Shown here: positions 11,224-21,531 of the stretch, piece after piece
How positions within the stretch are numbered: the stretch's first letter is position 1
How the letters are laid out: every line of letters starts with the position of its first letter
Assembly (NCBI GenBank): GCA_963920525.1
Contig: OY986438.1
Location: 95,702,557-95,766,556 of the forward strand
Direction of reading: 5' to 3'
Origin: Dichetophora obliterata
Lineage: Eukaryota; Arthropoda; Insecta; Diptera; Sciomyzidae
DNA length: 64,000 nt
Program-made: the position numbers and the translations under genes
The notes under the pieces: generated by a model
The model's database searches: none
What the model was told of the DNA's origin: nothing
The model's input: only the letters and a program-made list of their open reading frames with translations

Positions 11224-11444
11224 AATTGGTACTAAATAGTACTAAATAGTAAACGAGAATTGGAGTAATTTAAATGGGAGATTTGAATTCAGCGCCAAAT
11301 TTTCCAACATTTTTTTTATTTTTTGACCAAAAATCACGATATTTTGATAAAAAATCACGATTTTTTCTATTGATAGTTGGATTTAATGTATTTTTAATGC
11401 CAGATTCAGATTCAGCGCCCAAATTTACCTTAGAAATGACAGCA
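11224..11444. other. 3' part of the transposon, non-coding
   Basis: Between the stop codon and the right inverted repeat. It contains a short duplicated phrase (AAAAATCACGAT twice near 11330-11360) and a duplicated ACTAAATAGTA at 11230-11251. No gene. Confidence 0.5.
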
Positions 11445-11658
11445 CAAATAATCTTTTTTATACACATTTTATACACTTCTTTCAAATTTCATACATTCAT
11501 ATTTTATAATTGAGAAAAAAATCTATTTACGAAAGTCCGCACAGCTTTTTTTCAGAATTTGTATATGCTGTAGTGGAGAAAAAGTCTTGAAATTACATGT
11601 ATTTTACGAATTTTGCTGAGCCAGACCACCAAAAAAATTTGACCCGCCCTAATGTATA

Positions 11659-12387
11659 TATGTAAGAATAAGGACCAGTCTAATAGGTCCAAACGATTTC
11701 AGCAGCTTTGAATAACATGATATATATTCCGGGAACCAGGGATTTAAATATTGCAAAAAGTAATAGAAATATTCCTAAAAATGCAACCTCTCAAATTTTA
11801 TCGAATATTAATATTTCGACTACAATAAAAAAAAGTTCTTAAGATAGCAATTTTGAAACAACTCTGGAATTTTAAACACTCCGATAAACCAAAGAACACG
11901 TTTATTTGTTTCTTAACAGCTGAGTTTTAAGATTATTGCGTTCATTTTATTGAGTTTCTTATTAACTTATGGAATTTTTTAATTGTTTTGGGCGAATATT
12001 CTATACCATTTTTTTTAAATTTATATTTTTTTATTTATCACCACTTAAATTTTTAAGAATATAATTGAAAAAATTGGAAAAATATATTCCTTTGATTCAG
12101 TTTGCATAATAAGATTTTATGTAATCTCGGGATACCGGTATTTTAAATTTTGATAGTTAGTTCAGGTATTGGATTTCGTAGTATATGCATATCTGACACA
12201 TACGGCATCAAAATACTACAACAACACGCCCTTATACTAACGTGAGCCTTAGGGAAAAAGGGTTTAGAAAAAAAGACACAGTTTCGATAGTATCGTAAGT
12301 ATAGACGTAGAATTCCTTTTTATACAGTAATAGAGAAAAAATCTGGTTTTTTTTTCATGTATATTCTTCAAAACTTTTTTAAAGTAT
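11659..12387. other. Gene-free AT-rich stretch
   Basis: No gene or repeat recognised. It directly follows the transposon's target duplication. Confidence 0.5.
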
Positions 12388-12832
12388 TTCATCTTCTATA
12401 TAAAAATTATTAAAAAAAAATTTGTTGTTGTTGTCCTTCTTTAAACTTACCTGATCTAAAAAGCTCACAATTAAATTCATGTAAAAATTTGTTTTGTATT
12501 ATAAAAAGTTTTCGTTTGATATTTATGGTGATGAATTTGTTGTTCTTTTTCATTTGTTTTGTTGGTTAAAACTAAATGTAATTCAAAGTTACGTTTATTT
12601 AATGGAAATAAATATAGGTAAATTTGAATTATTTATTTTTCCTGTAGTAAAAAGCATATACATATATGTATATTTTAAAAGTAATTTAAAATTAAAATTT
12701 TAGTTAACAAAATAAATTTTTAATTTGGAAAGAATATAATGCATAATAAAAATAGTTGGCATTTATTATGGTATTTAAAAAATAAATGTAGTTTTTAAAG
12801 CACAACGCATGCTTGGTAACGCTATTCATGTC
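12388..12832 (+). repeat. Direct repeat block A1 (partner 19731-20070)
   Basis: Diverged but collinear with 19731-20070. Shared phrases are GATGAATTTGTTGTTCTT, AAATGTAATTCAAAGTTA, TATTTATTTTTCCTGTAGTA and AATATAATGCATAA. Together with A2 (15280-15665) and B1/B2 it shows that a larger unit is present twice in the same orientation. Confidence 0.75.
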
Positions 12833-13977
12833 GAGTAAAAATTAAGAACATTTAAAAAAATTTCAGCTAACTTCCAACATCAATTACCAAGCAAATCTAA
12901 GACAACAACACACAGAAAAGAGCAAGATCACATCGGTTGATCAGCGTTAGAAGGGATGAATCGCCCACAGAAAATACTATGTCCCGCTTTAAAATACTTT
13001 GCTTACTATGTCCCGCTTTTCACTCGTTATACACGAAAATTCTCGAAATTGCTTGCGGCGAAAGCAATTATTGCTCTGGTAGTAAAATCTCTTTGTTCCA
13101 TTTTTCACTCGGCAATAATTGCCTTTGCCGCAAGCAGTTTGTGGATTATTCGCCCCCTCATGCTTACGAAAGTCCCCTTTAAACCCGAGTAGTCCACAAA
13201 TTACTTTCGGCAAAAGCAATTATTGCTCATAGAATTGCCGAGTAAAAAACGTCCCTTTGCAGCGCATGCAGAACCAAAACAACAATATCAGCAGCTAGAA
13301 GCAGCGTTGCCATTTATGTTGGAAAAATCCCATTCGTGGTAATTTTTAATTGCCCTTAGGAATTTTTGTTTTTGGAAATCCTATTAAATATTTTAATTCA
13401 AATTGAATTAAATTGAATTAAATGTTTGTGCATATGGGACTTATTGTGGTATTTTTAATGCGAATGAGATTTTTGTGGCAATTTTAAATGCATGTGGAGT
13501 TTGTGTTAGTATTTTTAAAAAGCGTGGTATTTTTGTGGTAATTTTAAATGATCGTGGAATTTTTTTTTTTTTGATATTTTTGTTATTGTGGTAGAAACTT
13601 TTTGTTTATGTTTACCATGGTAATTTTTGTTGTATTTAATTTTTGTTACTGTGAAAAAAGTAACTTTTTGTCGGAATTGTTTTAAATTTTAACTGGGAAC
13701 CTTGGCTAGTAGTAGTGCATTTTTTGTAGCCACATACTGGCTCTCTAGCTACATGCATCTGTATTCTCTATTGTATTACAACCCAACAAGCCATGAATGG
13801 CACTTTGTGCCAACTAAACGGTACTTAAAACGGCAGCGTTTCTGTACCTTTAAGCCGTTGTCTATATAATTGTAAACTCTTTTTTTATATTTATCAAGAA
13901 TCGAATTGAAATTTATGTCATATTCGCTTGCTGTGTCGTTTGTTCTTGTCCTTTTTCCCTCTCTTTTTCACCCGGTA
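12833..13977. other. Interior of framework A; short GC-richer inverted motif
   Basis: No gene. At 13045-13140 a 25-bp motif (GCTTGCGGCGAAAGCAATTA...) is repeated in inverted form about 60 bp later, and once more in part near 13205 (CGGCAAAAGCAATTATTGCT). Around 13330-13680 the sequence is a loose repetition of GTGGTATTTTTAA-like phrases. The overlapping open frames at 12937-13219 run through the inverted motif and are not believed. Confidence 0.5.
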
Positions 13978-14127
13978 AGGTTAGAACAATTAATTGCTCT
14001 AACAAGTTCAGCTAATCAGCTAACTAATTTATCAGCTTGTGATGTTTTTTTTTCTTTTCATGTTGAAAATGTTGTTGCTGTTGTTTCTTTGAAAAAAATT
14101 CGTTAGAGCAATTAATTGTTCTAACCT
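13978..14127. mobile_element. 150-bp MITE with perfect 26-bp inverted ends
   Basis: 13978-14003 and 14102-14127 are perfect reverse complements over 26 bp (AGGTTAGAACAATTAATTGC...). The interior is 98 bp. The right flank (14128-14240) holds two diverged copies of a 45-bp unit with AACTATCAAACAA(C/T)TAGAA. The same unit and one end occur inverted at 735-975. Confidence 0.75.
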
Positions 14128-14405
14128 GACCTAAAGCTCAATAAACGATTTTAACTATCAAACAACTAGAATTTTTATTTAAAATCAAGAATGATTTAAA
14201 CTATCAAACAATTAGAATTTGTATTTAAATCATAGAAAATCAACATTAATATACAACTTAATAAATGGTACGCTTATATGAAACACACAATGCATAGTTT
14301 GCTAACAACGAAACGGTCCGTTTCAGTGCTTTTAAAAGTGCACACCGTTTTCAACCGAGCCGATTGGCTATCTGGGAAACAAAAAAAATTAAAGCAACTG
14401 ATGTA

Positions 14406-15273
14406 CAGTCATGTGAAAATAAATAGGGACACCTATATTTTTATATAAGAAGCTGCATGAATTATATACAATGTGCCCCAGATATAGCATTAATTCCCTC
14501 GGCTGGTGATTCTTCTTGATAAGGCGAGTATAACACTTTATAGAGTTTCCTCCCACATTGTAAAAACTTCAAATTTACTGGGTGTTTTACGGTTTTGGTA
14601 CGTGTTTAGTATTATTGATATAGAATCTATACTACTCACCATAAAATGAAAAAGAATATTTTCTATTCTAGAAAAATATCAATTTTTTTTCATCAGTGTA
14701 TCAACCACTTTCGTGTGATGTGCTGTGGCGGAGCTAAAATTTTGAGATTATCCAATGAAATATCAACAAATTTTGTATCTTTTCTTTTAGCGGAGCTGTT
14801 ATCATCCAAAGTTAGAATTAGAAAAACTCTTGACTAAGTGTATTTCAATATGAAAAACAGAGATTTTAAATTTTGATGATTACAGCTCCGCTAAAACAAA
14901 AGATACAAAATTTGTTGATATTTTGTTTGATAATATCAAAATTTGAGCTCCGCTGCAGCACATGACACGGAAGTGGTTGATATATTGATGGGAAAGTTGA
15001 TATTTTTTCTAAAATAAAAAAAATTATTTTTTGTTTTATGGTGAGTAGTTTAGATTCTAGATCAATAATACTAAACACGTACCAAAACAGTAAAACACCC
15101 TGTATCTTGAAAGTTTTACAATGTGAGAGGAAACTCCATAAAGTTTTATACTCGCCTTATCAGGAGAAACCGCCACCCGAGGGAATTAATGCTCTATCTG
15201 TTGCACTTTGTATGTAATTTATGCAGCTTTAAGTATAAAAATACAGGTGTCCGAATTTATTTTCACATGACTG
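14406..15273. mobile_element. Composite palindromic Tc1-type element, copy 2
   Basis: 868 bp, flanked by TA (14404-14405, 15274-15275). The outer arms are 138 bp each (14406-14543, 15136-15273), beginning CAGTCATGTGAAAATAAATA. They share GCATTAATTCCCTCGG and GATAAGGCGAGTATAA. Between them sits the 592-bp palindrome core seen also at 6090-6680. The whole element is therefore one large palindrome, with outer arms unrelated in sequence to those of the first composite apart from the CAGT start. It has no coding capacity. Confidence 0.9.
14544..15135. repeat. 592-bp palindromic core, copy 2
   Basis: It starts AGTTTCCTC and ends GAGGAAACT exactly as copy 1 does, with arms meeting near 14840. It carries the same internal landmarks (GGTACGTGTTTAGTATTATT, CTACTCACCATAAAA, GTTTTAGCGGAGC). 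Length differs from copy 1 by one base. The outer sequence on either side changes abruptly at the same point in both copies. Confidence 0.9.
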
Positions 15274-15279
15274 TATATT

Positions 15280-15665
15280 TATATATGTATGATTTACATA
15301 TATATTACTAAAAAACAACAACAACAACAAAAGCAGCACAACAACGAACGACGTGATTACGAACCAAACACAACAACAACAACAACCTTAAAAACAGCAT
15401 AAGCAGCTACTGCAGCTAAACAGCTAAGCAGCTTGTGCATTTCTCATACGAATATATAAATTTTTCATCTTCTTAGATTTTGCTATTTTATTAGATATTC
15501 GTTTTATTCCCACTAAAACTGATATTTTGGCATTTTTTTTTTTTTCTTTGTACGATGAATATTAAAGGCTGTAGGAATACCCCAAAGTGTCATATATCAC
15601 TTTGAAAAAATTCGTGAAAATGACCCCCATACAAACCGCGCTGTAAGACGTAATTCTACGTCAAA
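15280..15665 (+). repeat. Direct repeat block A2 (partner 24060-24475)
   Basis: Collinear with 24060-24475. Shared phrases are AGCATAAGCAGCTACTG, TTTCTCATAC, ACCCCAAAGTGTC and GACCCCCATACAAACCGCGC. The last is followed by TGTAAGACGTAATTCTA in both. It forms the right border of the duplicated framework. Confidence 0.8.
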
Positions 15666-16134
15666 AAATGTTTACCACAGCCCACAAATAAATAAAATTG
15701 ATATACTATAGATTGTTTGGGTCGTATTAGATTAAAGCTTGGTCATTTAGTCCGTATGGTTACTGTCGGCAACTGTACTAAAATAGGCGTGGCCTCAATT
15801 AGGTTAGGTTAAGTTAAGGTGGCGGTAGGTCTTTAAACTAGTCCACTATGCTATATTATTGATCAGTTGTGATACCACAGAATGGAAGGGAGTAATCAAG
15901 TTGAACTTTTGTGTGGGATGTTCTTAATGTGACAGAAGCTGTAGAAACATGTGATATTAAATTTGAAGAAAGTAGTATTCCTTGACATCAGTAAAATCAA
16001 GTTACTAAGCATTCCTCTCCACAAACTTTTCCTACTACCACCAACTACAACTTTTGATGTGTTGATGTAAATTGATGTGTTTTCAAGTTACTTTGATTAG
16101 AAATAAGGAAAGAAAGGTTATAGCGTAGGACCAT
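15666..16134. other. Spacer with possible SINE body
   Basis: No gene. The part next to the tRNA-like unit (about 15980-16134) could be the body of a tRNA-derived SINE read on the minus strand, but no family match or target duplication can be shown. Confidence 0.4.
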
Positions 16135-16205
16135 GGCCTGGCCAGGATTCGAACCCGGGACCCCTGAGCGACAGTTAAGCGCGCTACCACTAGACCATCG
16201 AGGCC
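16135..16205 (-). tRNA. tRNA-like sequence, Asp(GTC)-like; probably a SINE head or pseudogene
   Basis: 71 bases fold in tRNA proportions: a 7-bp acceptor GGCCTCG/CCAGGCC with one mismatch; a weak D arm; an anticodon stem with one mismatch and loop CTGTCGC (anticodon GTC); a 4-base variable loop; and a perfect T stem CCGGG/CCTGG with loop TTCGAAT. The B box GGTTCGAATCC is canonical and an A box-like TAGTGGTAGCGC is present. The poor D stem argues against a working tRNA and for a tRNA-derived SINE or pseudogene. Confidence 0.55.
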
Positions 16206-16710
16206 GCTTACACCGAATTAACTTACACCGACTTTTCAGGAGATAAGCGTTGAACGAAACAAAGCGCGCCGCACAGTGCGTTCATCCCATACAAAAGTTG
16301 GACAAAAATAGAAGGAGTCCTGCTATGATAATGCAATTTTGTATGCTTGGTTAGTGTTAAGAACCAAAACGATGTCATCCATTAATGTAGCGCAAGCCTT
16401 AAGAAGAGCACGCATTAATGATTTTACTTTAAATGTAGCCTATGCAGTTTAAGCAAAACATTCATAAACTGTTTATAGTGGTTTACAATGTTTAGCATGA
16501 ATTAATTAATTAATTATGTCATATTTTATTGTACTTCGTAATTCAGCTTAACACGTAATTTAAGCTAAAGAACATTTAGTATTGTGTAATATTAGTTTTT
16601 ATAGCATAAGCTTTTTGTACCTATAAAAGGGCCCAATTGAAATGAAATTATTTTTTAGTATTGTTTCAAAATTCGCAAGATGTAAATTTTTTATTAATTA
16701 AAATGTCTAG
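16206..16710. other. Gene-free stretch
   Basis: Includes a short TAATTAAT run near 16500. No gene or element recognised. Confidence 0.5.
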
Positions 16711-17037
16711 CTATCTATAGCTATACGTAAGCCTATTTTGAAAAGAATGATGCAAAACTGTCCTGTTATATTGCCAAGACACTTCTCCATGTAGAGTCAT
16801 AAAGTATTCCATTAAATTTTCGCGAATTTGAATGGCATTTTCTGATGAACATCCTTGGTTGGTGCGAATTGAAGTCAATGCTCCGTATTTACCCATTTCT
16901 GCCCGCCAAATACCATTCACCGCTTGAGGAAAAGCATCGTCCGCAACGATGACAAATGGCATTGAAACTTCTTCATATGGCAGTGGCTTCGATGTTGGAA
17001 GCTTTATTGTGTTATCAGCTAGTGGCTTACGGGGCTA
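16711..17037 (-). pseudogene. PIF/Harbinger transposase fragment
   Basis: The minus-strand frame reads ADNTIKLP, then PLPYEEVSMPFVIVADDAFP, then NAIQIRENLMEYF and GEVSWQ. This is the C-terminal part of the DDE_Tnp_4 nuclease of Harbinger/HARBI1-type elements, where P(Y/F)VxVxDxAFP and a terminal RENFxxYF are hallmarks. The catalytic DDE core upstream and the Myb-like partner gene are missing. The frame is open from about 17037 (before the usual Met at 16962) to the stop at 16711-16713. No inverted ends are visible. Confidence 0.8.
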
Positions 17038-17069
17038 TAATAAAATCAGTTCGCAGATGGCGAATAAAG

Positions 17070-17440
17070 TATTTGCTTTTGAAGAGAAATTAAACATCTA
17101 CCACGAAAAAATAGAGAGCCAAGTATTGCAAAAATTTCAGAGTTTAATAAAGCAAGATGGTACATATGTTTTTGAAGAAAACTATACGCTTTTTTTTAAA
17201 TTATTTAGCTGCTTTAGCTAAGGAATTGAGGATCAGATTGCAGGACCTATGTTCTATATAGAAGGTTCTGTTACTTATAAAAAATCCCTGCCACCTAGAA
17301 ACAGCAGCTATAACACAATTAGCTGCATAAGGATATGATTATGCAGAGCTTTTTGAGGGATTTATCGAATTTAAGAGCGATACTTCTCTAAAAGCAATTT
17401 TCGAAGAAAAAATAGAGGAAAAGAAAATAAATTAGGTCAT
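17070..17440 (+). pseudogene. Degenerate hAT (ZBED/GTF2IRD2-like) transposase fragment
   Basis: Reads MANKVFAFEEKLNIY then LQKFQSL, and, after frameshifts and stops near 17218 and 17330, a segment ELFEGFIEFKSDTSLKAIFE. This order resembles the C-terminal half of ZBED5/GTF2IRD2-type hAT transposases (…AFxxKLxLW…, …FxDLxxxxSLK…). The resemblance is moderate and the hAT dimerisation motif is not seen. Confidence 0.45.
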
Positions 17441-17774
17441 AAAAAATACAGGACTTGCAGCAACTATAAATCCGATTTGTCCTAAATTGTTGAAAATTTA
17501 TCTCCAAAGTCACACTTATTTTCAAATAAATGCTTGGATAGACGTTACTTTAAGTTTTAGTATTTCCACTATTGTAATTTTTGACGAACAGTCTAAATAG
17601 GCGATTTACACCAGGGATCGCGAAGTTTTTTTTTTTTAAGATTGCAACAACAAAAACCAACAAAAACAACAAATCGTTGGCTACGTGGTACAATAAGGAA
17701 TTAATAACATAAAAAAACACGCATGCCGGTAGCGTCGAAACACTACGCAAAATCACTAACAAGAAACCTTCAGT

Positions 17775-18869
17775 CATTGGCGTCGGAAGCGGGGAAAAAG
17801 GGGGGCAATTGCCCCCACTTTTTTAGCTAGATAAACAATTTAAAAAGAAAACTTCAAAAGTTATTCAAAATATCAGTTTTTTTGCAACGATAATATTTTT
17901 GTATTATAATTTTCCTCTTCTTTATTTCTTCTTCATTAGCATGCTTGCGAATAACCATTTTCTTTCTCTATGTTTACAAAAAGATAGAAAAAAATGTAGA
18001 GTTTCTACTGCAAACCCACCACTTCAGTTTAAAAGTACCCTTAAGTACGTAGCTTAATACTATAATATTGTAATCGAAGCCTTCAACGGAAAAGTGCCTT
18101 CTGAACAAAATCTAAAAACAAAACTAGATCTTTATGCAGATGACTTTGATGGGAGCGACCTCCATGCGCAACTTAAAATGCTGAAGCACTTGCCTGGCCA
18201 AACACCTTCAAATTGTAGTGGCATTGTATCCCAATTTGCAAAAAATTCGGATACTGTAAAAAAACTATTAAATTAAATTGAAAAACTTATTGCTTTGCTT
18301 TTGACTGTGCCTGCATCAGCAGCTTCATCTGAGCGTTATTTTAGTGCACTAAGAGGTCTTAAAACGTATCTTCGAGCAACTATGACACAGAAAAGACTCA
18401 CTCATGCGGCACTTATACACATTCACAAAGATAAAACTGAAGAATTGAATTCGATGGAGGTGGTGAAAGAGTTTGTTTCTCGCAAGGACAGAAAGAAACA
18501 TTTTGGAATAATTTAAATTGATATAACTTTTTGTACCTTATTGCATTCAAACCATGTAAATATATACCTAGTCTTGCTTTATAAAAGCAACCATTATTTC
18601 TTATATTTTCATATTTCCATATGAAAGATCTTTTAAAGAATGATCTCTTATATTGAAATTGGAAGAACATTTAAAAATAATGAAATTTTAATATTTTTTA
18701 TATATTTTTATAATTTTTTTTATTTTAAACTAAAATAAAAAATTTGTTTATTCATATTTATGTTTCTTTGAAGAAATTTTGGTGAATTTTTTTTGCAGCA
18801 CCATTTGTACTGCCCCCCCCCCCCCGTTTTGTACTTCCCCCCAGATGAAATTCGTTTCCGACGCGCTTG
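17775..18869 (+). mobile_element. Deleted hAT element with GGCGTCGGAA ends
   Basis: Left end CATTGGCGTCGGAAGCGGGG with a G-run and GCAATTGCCCCC; right end a C-run and TTTCCGACGCG. Flanks CCTTCAGT (17767-17774) and CCTTCAGA (18870-18877) match at 7 of 8. It carries only the C-terminal part of a hAT transposase (18061-18516), so it is an internal-deletion derivative inserted in the CAGGGATC element. Confidence 0.75.
18061..18516 (+). pseudogene. hAT transposase C-terminus (ZMYM1-like), one in-frame stop
   Basis: One reading frame from VIEAFNGKVPSEQNL (18070) through DLYADDFD to KKLLN, a single TAA at 18274-18276, then IEKLIALLLTVPASAASSERYFS, LKTYLRATM and KRLTHAALIHIH to the stop at 18516. 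SERYFSALRGLKTYLRATM is the hAT dimerisation (Dimer_Tnp_hAT) motif, here of the zinc-finger-MYM-1/P52rIPK-like branch. The BED/MYM finger and the RNase-H core are missing. Only one disabling change makes this relic relatively young. Confidence 0.85.
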
Positions 18870-19043
18870 CCTTCAGAGTAGCAAGAATTGTGCGAGGCCG
18901 CATGCACTGTGTTTACCAACAACGAAAAAACACCAACAACAAGCACACACTATATTTACCAAAGACAGGAAAAAATAACAATTCACACGCGCTGTATTGT
19001 TGCGGTGGAGCTGCGAATCATAAAAATCTAGAAGTTGTTGTAA

Positions 19044-19555
19044 AGGGGCCCTCAAACGATACTACATGTCGGACGTACATGTAGTTCGATAAAGTAACGG
19101 GACTTTTTTCGTTGCCCTCACACACATCGCACATGTCGGATGGACGTCGGATGAAATTCATTATTTTCTAGCTGCTGTAGAGTTATAATTAATTAAAAAT
19201 ATTAATATTAATTATTTTGAACATTTATTTTTATTTTTTTTTTTTTTTTTTTTTTGCTTTAAATATTCCAAGCTATCACAATTTAAGGTAAAGCTAAAAA
19301 AATTCGCGTCAAAATATAACATTTGATACGTTCGGCAGTTTTGCCGTGAGATGTGCTTCTCTGAAAAATTTTCAAGAAATGGCAAAATGTACTAAGTTGG
19401 ATGGCCACGCACACAAACGGAACTACATGTCGTACTTAACAAAAAGTAAAAAATTTTTGTCTTCCATCGGCTTTGATTTTTTGCACACGAACGATACTAC
19501 ATGTGTAATGACTTGACAGGTCGGATGGACATGTAGTATCGTGTGAGGGGCCCTT
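19044..19555. mobile_element. MITE with AGGGGCCCTCA ends and ACTACATGT motifs
   Basis: Left end AGGGGCCCTCAAACGATACT, right end (reverse) AAGGGCCCCTCACACGATAC. Both run on through ACATGTC. Further ACTACATGT motifs occur inside (near 19075, 19425 and 19496), so the ends are internally repeated. It is nested in the hAT element 17612-19591. A T-run near 19230-19255 lies inside. The GTAGTATCGTGT motif of its ends recurs in the hairpin at 59488-59656. Confidence 0.75.
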
Positions 19556-19730
19556 AAAAGACTGGAAAGGGTAAGGCACTGACGACCCCTGATTTAGACA
19601 GTTCGAAAAAAATTTCCTACTCCCTGTTTTTTTTTATTTTGGCAGTAACATACAACTCCTTTTGCTTAAAATCATATTGTGAAGAACATGTTTTCTGCAA
19701 AAACTAAGCACATTTTATAATAAGGCAAAA

Positions 19731-20070
19731 ATTCATCTTCTAAATAAAAATTACTTAAAAACAAATTTATTTTGTATAATAATTTTCCATTTGATATTTT
19801 TAGCGATGAATTTGTTGTTCTTGTTTTTTATGTTGGTTAAACTTAAATGTAATTCAAAGTTATGTTAAACAAACGGAAATAAATACTTCGGATATATATG
19901 AAATATTTATTTTTCCTGTAGTAAAGAGCATATATATGTAGATTTTAAAAATAATTTCAAATTTAAATTTTAGTTAACAAATTATATTTCTAATATGGAA
20001 AAAATATAATGCATAAATAAATAATTCGAATTTGCGATAATCAAAAATAGAGTTTTCAAAGCGCAATGAA
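19731..20070 (+). repeat. Direct repeat block B1 (partner 12388-12832)
   Basis: Left border of the second copy of the duplicated framework. See A1 for shared landmarks. It is followed after about 90 bp by the Penelope-like sequence. Confidence 0.75.
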
Positions 20071-20162
20071 TGCTGGGTTGTAGGAATACATTATTGTATT
20101 TATCTTGCTGAACATAAACAAAACCAATAACAAGTGACAAAAACAAAAGCAAAGATAAAAAA

Positions 20163-20910
20163 TGTTGGGTCCGTTATGTTAACGACGTATTTGCGAACGT
20201 AAAAAATCGGATGTATCCAAAACAACAACACTTTTTAATCAAATTTGCCAAAGTATTCAATTTACCACAGAGGAAGAGTCGAATAGCTCCTTATCATTTT
20301 TGGAGTTATGCATATCACGCAACGATGACGGCCAACTCAATTTCGATATTTTTCGCAAACCAACTAGCACCGACCTTTTCATTCCAGTCGAATCAAACCA
20401 TCATCCCGCACAAAAGTATGCCGCCTTTAACTCAATGATATTTCGAATGTGCAGTTTGCCACTTTCCAAACAACGGTATGAAAAGGAACTTAACCATATA
20501 TATCATCTAGCGGACATCAATAGTTACACCATTGATAGCAAAGACAAGTTGGTGGCAAAACTCAAACAAAAAATCATCAAAAAAACTTACACATTGTTTA
20601 TCAAAGAAATATAGCCCCAAAAGAGATACGGTTGCACGTATTCACTGGAAATGTTTAAAAGTATAAACCAACAATTTAGAAAAACCGACGTTAGCTAGCC
20701 CCGTCTAGTAACAGCAAACTGAAACAGCTGCTTAAATCTACAAAAGACAGCATACCAAATATGGAAATGTCTGGCGTTTATAGTGCCCGTTGTGAAACCG
20801 ACAGATGCAACTCTGTATGCATTGGCCAAACACGCCGACCTTTAAAAATTAGAGCAAACGAACACCTCCGCTCCATCAAAAACAAATAGCACTACAAAAG
20901 TGGCTTGGCT
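20163..20910 (+). pseudogene. Penelope-like element, RT end and GIY-YIG endonuclease, 5' piece
   Basis: Starts with WVRYVNDVFANVK (the RT C-box, where YVDD is normal, so the second-position aspartate is altered). A frameshift follows, then NQICQSIQFTTEEE, SFLELCISRNDDGQL, FDIFRKPTSTDLFIP and KYAAFNSMIFRMCSLPLS, the thumb region typical of Penelope RTs. After a stop at 20614 the GIY-YIG domain appears near 20774-20880 as VYSARCETDRCNSVCIGQTR, then RANEHLRSI. The upstream RT domain is missing. The domain is cut at SGLA by the hAT insertion and resumes at 23686. Confidence 0.88.
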
Positions 20911-21531
20911 CAGAGCTGTAAAGTCTGCATTCATATTCAGAATTTTAAGTACAACTGAATAACGACATAAGAATGCATTCAATGAATGCAAAATTGATTT
21001 ATACATAAAATTTTTAATTCACATTCAATTTTAAAAAAATGATTAATTATTCATTTTCGTTATTCAGAAAAATTAATCAATTTTTTATTCATTTGAATGC
21101 TATTCACAAAGAATGCCATTCACAAAGAATTGCAGAATTTTCAATTATTCTTTTTTTATTCATTATTCATTTTTTATTCGTTATTCATTTTTTATTCTTT
21201 ATTCATTTGTTATTCATTATTCATTTTTTATTCATTATTCATTTTTTATTCATTATTCATTTGTTATTCATTATTCATATTTTATTCATTATTCATTTTT
21301 TATTCTTTATTCATTTGTTATTCATTATTCATTTTTTATTCATTATTCATTTTTTATTCATTATTCATTTTTTATTCATTATTCTTCTGTTACTCATTAT
21401 TCATTTGTTATTCATTATTCATTTTTTATTCATTATTCTTTTGTTATTCATTATTCCTTTTTTATTCTTTATTCATTTGTTATTTATATTTTTGTCATTG
21501 CTTAGGACCCCGGCTGTGTTTTTTTTTTATA

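Larger units (their letters stand above)
8706..11652 (+). mobile_element. Apparently complete DNA transposon with TTAGGGCGGGTCAA ends
   Basis: 2947 bp. The terminal inverted repeats are about 210 bp (8706-8921 and 11445-11652), beginning TTAGGGCGGGTCAA and ending TTGACCCGCCCTAA. They are flanked by a matching 6-bp TGTATA (8700-8705 and 11653-11658), the likely target-site duplication. The arms share CATGTAATTTCAAGACTTTT, CTGTGCGGACTTTCGTAAAT and GTGTATAAAATGTGTATAAA. It encodes one gene in two exons, with no stop or frameshift. The long, similar arms and intact gene indicate a recent and possibly autonomous copy. I cannot place it with confidence in a named superfamily. A 6-bp duplication is compatible with some hAT-like groups, but the protein is not a canonical hAT transposase. 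Confidence 0.9.
17612..19591. mobile_element. hAT element, outer layer of a three-element nest
   Basis: It begins CAGGGATCGCGAAG (17612) and ends GACGACCCCTG (19591). The 8-bp flanks ATTTACAC (17604-17611) and ATTTAGAC (19592-19599) match at 7 of 8 positions, as expected for a somewhat aged hAT insertion. Once the two nested elements (17775-18869, 19044-19555) are removed, only about 370 bp of its own sequence remain (CAACAAC-rich), so it was non-autonomous. Confidence 0.7.

Noticed and set aside
12937..13219. Three overlapping frames with cysteines
   Set aside because: They run through a short inverted motif on both strands; no family resemblance and no splice or start context.
16149..16170. 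A functional tRNA-Asp gene
   Set aside because: The D stem pairs poorly, the acceptor and anticodon stems each have a mismatch, and no downstream T-run in the minus-strand direction was found; pseudogene or SINE head is more likely.
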